22,620 nt of DNA from Dictyocoela muelleri (taxonomy: Eukaryota > Microsporidia), in the NCBI GenBank assembly GCA_016256075.1, contig SDVU01000077.1, forward strand, positions 1-22,620, read 5' to 3'. Positions 18,750-22,620 of the stretch are shown piece by piece. The position numbers and the translations under genes were made by a program. Position 1 is the first letter of the stretch. Each line of letters opens with the position of its first letter. The notes under the pieces were generated by a model. It was not told where the DNA came from, ran no database searches, and saw only the letters and a program-made list of their open reading frames with translations.

Positions 18750-20985
18750 CTTCTTATTTTTCATTATGTATGTTAGATTCACATTTTATATCATACAATA
18801 AGATTAAAAATATTATGAATATATATAAGAAACAGATATAATTTTTTCTCATATTTTAATCTACTGAATTATTCATTGAAAAAATGAAAAAATAAAAAAA
18901 TATATTAAAAAATTTTAAACAAGAAAAGAAAATATTTATAATATCAAAAAAAATTTAATTTAATACAACGAAAATTTCTAAATAATAGCATAATTTTTAT
19001 ATAAATTAATCACCGAAACAAATCATCAATTTTATTTATTTCTAACTGCTATATTGTTTTATAGATTAAAAAAATGCTTTTATTTAATTCAAATTTACAA
19101 ATTTTTTTTGAAAAATTACATTATATTAATTTAAAAAGGATACTTATATAACATTATATACCAATGATGCATCTGATTTATTTAAATTATACTTTCGGAC
19201 ATCTAGAATCATATCAATTTATTAAAAAAAAATAATAGACCTATTTCCCTATCATCTTTTGATCCCCGTAAACAGGATAACGCAAGAATCTCATAGGTTT
19301 TAGTTAATATACTTAATCTCTTTTCTGCGAAAACAGCATCTGATACCTACTGGACAATATAATGAACATGATTTATTTCAGACAAAATAATGGACCGGAT
19401 CCTAATGTGAAATCATTACATGTCTAAATGTATGCTTAATTTAAAAAAATACTATATTTGTTCAAGTATACATTTTTCACAATAATATTGTACTATAAAT
19501 TTCACGGTTTATTACATGTCGAATAAAGATTTAGTATATAATACATGTCATAAAATTTCATATTCTAAACTTTTATTTTTTTTCCATTTAGCATGAGTTG
19601 TCTATATATGTAGAAAAATTTTAGCTTTAAATTTGTTTTATTAAAAAATTTTTTAAAAAACAGCCTTTTAATTTTATTTAACTTATTCTCGAATAATAAT
19701 TTCAAGTATGTTTTTAGCACCATTAAATTCTTATTTATAATAATCTAAAAGTTGAACTTATTGAACTTATTAAAGGCCGGGCTGTTTACATTAAAATTTT
19801 AATTTTGAATTTGTAAATATCCCTTTAATACGTAAAAAACATTTTTTTCATCATACGTAAATAATTGATAATTAAAGAGATTAATTCGTACGATAATTAA
19901 AATATATTTTTAAGGTGACGAGCGACATTTAAAAAAAACAAAAAAGGCCTTTGTTCCAATAATTCCTATCTAGTGTGATCAAATAAATTTTTATTACGTA
20001 CCACTGAACCTTTAAACATCAAATATTAACTAATATACTATGAATATACTTTTTAATAATGAATTAAAATTTATTTGCTATTTGATAAAAAATGTATAAT
20101 TTTAATATAAGTACAAAGAATATGGTTTATAATGAAAATATATTTACAATAGGTAAAAAATTTGCACTGTAACAGGTTATGGACATTATAAAATTGAGCT
20201 TGAAATAAAGTAAATAGATATAAGATCCGGGTGCTCGTAAAGTACAACATTGAAACATATTTGTTTTAAATGTAGTACACTTTTTACAAACAAAAATTTA
20301 AATTATTATTTTTTTTATTTGAAATCTTACCCGTATGGTTTTCGATTTTATTTCGACTTTTTATTAAGATGACTGCAAATAAAGTTATTTTTATAGTTCT
20401 TATATATTTAATGGATAAAAATAAGTATAACTATAATTTAGAAATAATAATTATTATTTTTAGCTGTAATAATTTGAAATAAATATTTATAGTTGATCAA
20501 AGAGAGATATTGAGTAATACTAGTATATAATACTAAATCTTATAAATTGCATTTTGTTTAAACAATATTGCAAACCCATAAAAAATTTTAATTTTAAATA
20601 AATTTTTTAATCCCTATTTGTGTTAAGAAAATATAGCTTCTGTATAGAAATTTTTGTTCTATAACAATAATTTCAAGCTCGTTTATAAAATACCGCATCC
20701 TAAATAGTAATAACATAATTTATATTGGAAATACGCGTAAAATTAGAGGTTATTATTACTAAAACTAAAAATAACCACAATTAACGATTATTTCAAATGA
20801 GAATCATGTAATTTTTTTTTAAGTAAGGAGATTTTTTTTCTTATAGGGGTCGTGAATTAACGGTAGGAGAATATATAATATTCGAAAATAATTTTAATTT
20901 TAAAAAACTAATAATTTTGTCAAATTTTATAAAAAAAATATATATAATAAATATTTAAAAATAAATTTTTTAGAGTCCAAGACGT
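18750..20985. other. Long AT-rich stretch without recognised genes
   Basis: The less AT-rich patch at 19250-19430 gives a forward fragment, YFRQNNGPDPNVKSL (about 19372-19420), that faintly recalls the FQQDNDPKHTS block of Tc1-type transposases. No second motif supports it. An imperfect hairpin sits at 20239-20284. Everything else is A/T-rich with no usable frame. Confidence 0.35.
20239..20284. repeat. Imperfect inverted repeat (hairpin)
   Basis: AAAGTACAACATTGAAACA pairs with TGTTTTAAATGTAGTACACT across a short loop (TATT), with three or four mismatches or bulges. No tract of T typical of a polymerase III or bacterial terminator is positioned to give it a role. It may be a remnant of a tiny palindromic element. 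Confidence 0.45.
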
Positions 20986-20989
20986 ACCT

Positions 20990-21536
20990 TTGATGTAGTC
21001 GACTTTCGAACAAGCCCCTTCGAATTGTATTTTCGCTATTTACAAATTCTATTTCTTTCAAATATATTTTATAGTTAATTTTTTATTATCTCCGTAATTA
21101 GAAAATTTGGTAAATAAATAAAATATCAAAAAAATTAAAGATTGTTATAATAAGAAAAAGTAGGGATTTTCCGGTTTATTACTTTCTTTATAACTCTATT
21201 TTTATAGTTCCACATCTGTTATTGTTCAAAAATTTTTTTATGAAAACGAGAAAATAAATCTAAAAATGTGAGAATAAAAATTTTAATTTCATAAAGTTTT
21301 GTCAAGCTTTAAAAATTATACCAATAAAGTATTTATTAAATAATTTTGTAGAAAATTAATTTAATTATTGCTAAAAAATTATATTCTTATTGTTTAATTT
21401 TAATATTCTTATTACACTCCATGAGTGGATAAAAATAATTGAATATGTGGCCACACTAGGCAGTATTCTATTTACCTATATCCTATTTTTATTTTCTTTT
21501 ATATACCGAGCGCATGTCATTCGCTCCGCGCGACAA
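20990..21536. mobile_element. Probable palindrome-ended element, left end doubtful
   Basis: The right end, read inward, begins ATTGTCGCGCGGAGCGAATG followed by ACATGCGCTCGG (21505-21536). This corresponds to the GTCGCGCGC...GACATG pattern of the other copies. About 40 bases before it lie TCCATGAGTGG (21418-21428), an A-box-like site, and GGCAGTATTCT (21459-21469) at B-box distance, facing the right end. A candidate left end is at about 20991-21025, which shares GAACAAGC and a GTCGAC step with the left end of the 18005 copy. The inner arms do not align well. Confidence 0.4.
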
Positions 21537-21539
21537 TTT

Positions 21540-22030
21540 TGATCAATAATAATAATTTTTTTTTAAAAAAAATTAAGTAATTATAACTCTATTTTTATGC
21601 CAATACTTCTACTTTTTATTGAAATAAGATAGTTTTAATATTCTATTATATACATAATACTAAATTATATCACAATAGACTATATGTCTAACATTGTATG
21701 AGCAGTCTTATATTAAAAATCTTAAAATCCAAAATCGGCATTTTTTTACACACTTTCAATTTTTTTTTATTGTACATTATCGGTATAAAAACGTTTATAA
21801 TAAACTATTATATGCAATTAGATTTCTAGAATTTTTTTTATTTTTATAAGTAATTTAATTGTAATTTAATTGTTATTTTAATATGTGCGTATTTAAAAGT
21901 TTATATATATATAAATATTTGTAATTCAATTTATAATTATAAAGAACCACTCATTTATAGATTTATAGATGTTAAAAATATCTAAAATCCTTTACAAATA
22001 ATATATTGAGGTTCTATCTTTTAAATATTA
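21540..22030. other. AT-rich spacer
   Basis: No recognisable gene, RNA or repeat. Confidence 0.35.
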
Positions 22031-22036
22031 AGGAAT

Positions 22037-22291
22037 TATGGTACCATAAATAACAAAATGAAAATAGTTTATATTACTCAAAAAACAAAATAAAAATAGT
22101 ATATATTACCATATACCTTATTTAAACAAAATGAAAATGTCTATGGCTCTAAATGGTTGAATAAAAAACAAAATGAAAAAAGACTATGGTACCATAAGCA
22201 CAAAAAAAAATAAAACTTAAAAATTAAATGTACCATTAAATAAAAATTTAAAATGAATCTAGTACCATGAAAAACAAGTTGAAAAGTCGTA
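22037..22291 (+). repeat. Diverged minisatellite
   Basis: About seven imperfect units of roughly 31-44 bp, each with GGTACCATAA-like bases, an AACAAAATGAAAA core and an ending near GTCTAT or TAGTTTAT. GTACCAT is visible at 22041, 22182, 22231 and 22260; ACAAAATGAAAA at 22053, 22129 and 22169. Units vary in length and are well diverged, so the array is old. No coding frame is maintained. Confidence 0.6.
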
Positions 22292-22560
22292 TTCGGTTAA
22301 TTAAAAACGGAAGCAACTATTACTCTCTAAAGAAGATTTCTAGCAATGCGTGCCGGTGAGTTTGGGAACTTTGTGACGCGTTTTTACTATAAATTTTTTA
22401 TTAAATTTTAGTTAAAAAAAGCTATTTTTACAAAAATATTTGATATATTGTTTCTATCTGTCAATTATCATTCTTATGAAAAAATAATAAAAAAGTACGA
22501 AATATAATACTATATTATATAAAAATTTTCTTTATATTTTTGTATATATTATATTATATT

Positions 22561-22620
22561 ACATGCTGACAACATCCATAGCTGCCAACCCGGAGAGTTG
22601 TCTCCAACCATAGTCTTATG
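22561..22620. other. GC-richer window edge, nature unknown
   Basis: The last 60 bases have clearly higher GC than the preceding kilobases and contain a small hairpin, GGAGA-GTTG-TCTCC (22591-22604). The minus strand stays open across the edge (for example RLWLETTLRVGSYG). This could be the start of a gene or of another element lying mainly outside the window. Too short to classify. Confidence 0.3.

Noticed and set aside
19330-19440. Tc1-like transposase scrap (YFRQNNGPDPNVKSL)
   Set aside because: A single short resemblance to the QQDN-x-P block, with nothing matching upstream or downstream.
22341-22385. Another GC palindrome end (GCGTGCCGG ... GTGACGCG)
   Set aside because: It is locally GC-richer but does not follow the GTCGCGCGC pattern in either orientation and has no tRNA-like segment near it.

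Overview
The window is a very AT-rich gene desert. Runs of A and T dominate and there is no convincing intact protein-coding gene. No open frame exceeds about 110 codons, and the longest ones read as low-complexity Phe/Ile/Lys/Asn protein. What can be recognised is old DNA-transposon debris. The base composition and the mixture of pogo/Tigger, Merlin (ISXO2-like), MULE and IS630/Tc1 relics fit an expanded, AT-rich microsporidian genome best. This is an inference: there is no rRNA, tRNA or housekeeping gene to fix the taxon, and other AT-rich eukaryotes (anaerobic fungi, amoebae) remain possible.

Layout. At 8-1876 is a nearly full-length but decayed pogo/Tigger element with a CENP-B-type transposase fossil and recognisable ends. 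At 2140-3146 is a doubtful element or element end. At 3545-4393 is a non-autonomous element with long inverted ends. At 4890-5900 (minus) is a MULE transposase fossil. At 6770-7530 (plus) is a Merlin transposase fossil. At 7843-8339 is an unrecognised degenerate coding-like region with a 12/24-bp tandem repeat. At 9735-10930 (minus) is an IS630/Tc1 (DD34E) element. At 11973-12550 is a second kind of inverted-repeat element built on GAATTC motifs. Two possible Merlin scraps lie at 15558-15690 and 16923-17108. Further copies of the long-inverted-repeat element lie at 16113-16732 and 18005-18745, with a probable one ending at 21536. A diverged minisatellite occupies 22037-22291, and the last 60 bases are locally GC-richer.

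The most interesting pattern is the family of 0.55-0.85 kb non-autonomous elements (3545-4393, 16113-16732, 18005-18745, probably about 20990-21536, and perhaps one ending at 3146). Each ends in a GC-rich near-perfect palindrome of the type GTCGCGCGC-(3 nt)-GCGCGCGAC, which stands out sharply from the AT background. Their inverted repeats run inward for about 130-170 bp. Inside, each carries a segment resembling the A and B boxes of a tRNA gene, pointing outward towards the palindrome. I do not know a named family with this architecture.

No working gene system can be reconstructed here. The transposase fossils keep recognisable catalytic positions but are interrupted by stops and frame changes. 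The palindromic elements could have been mobilised by a transposase encoded elsewhere; none of the four fossil transposases in the window can be tied to their ends.
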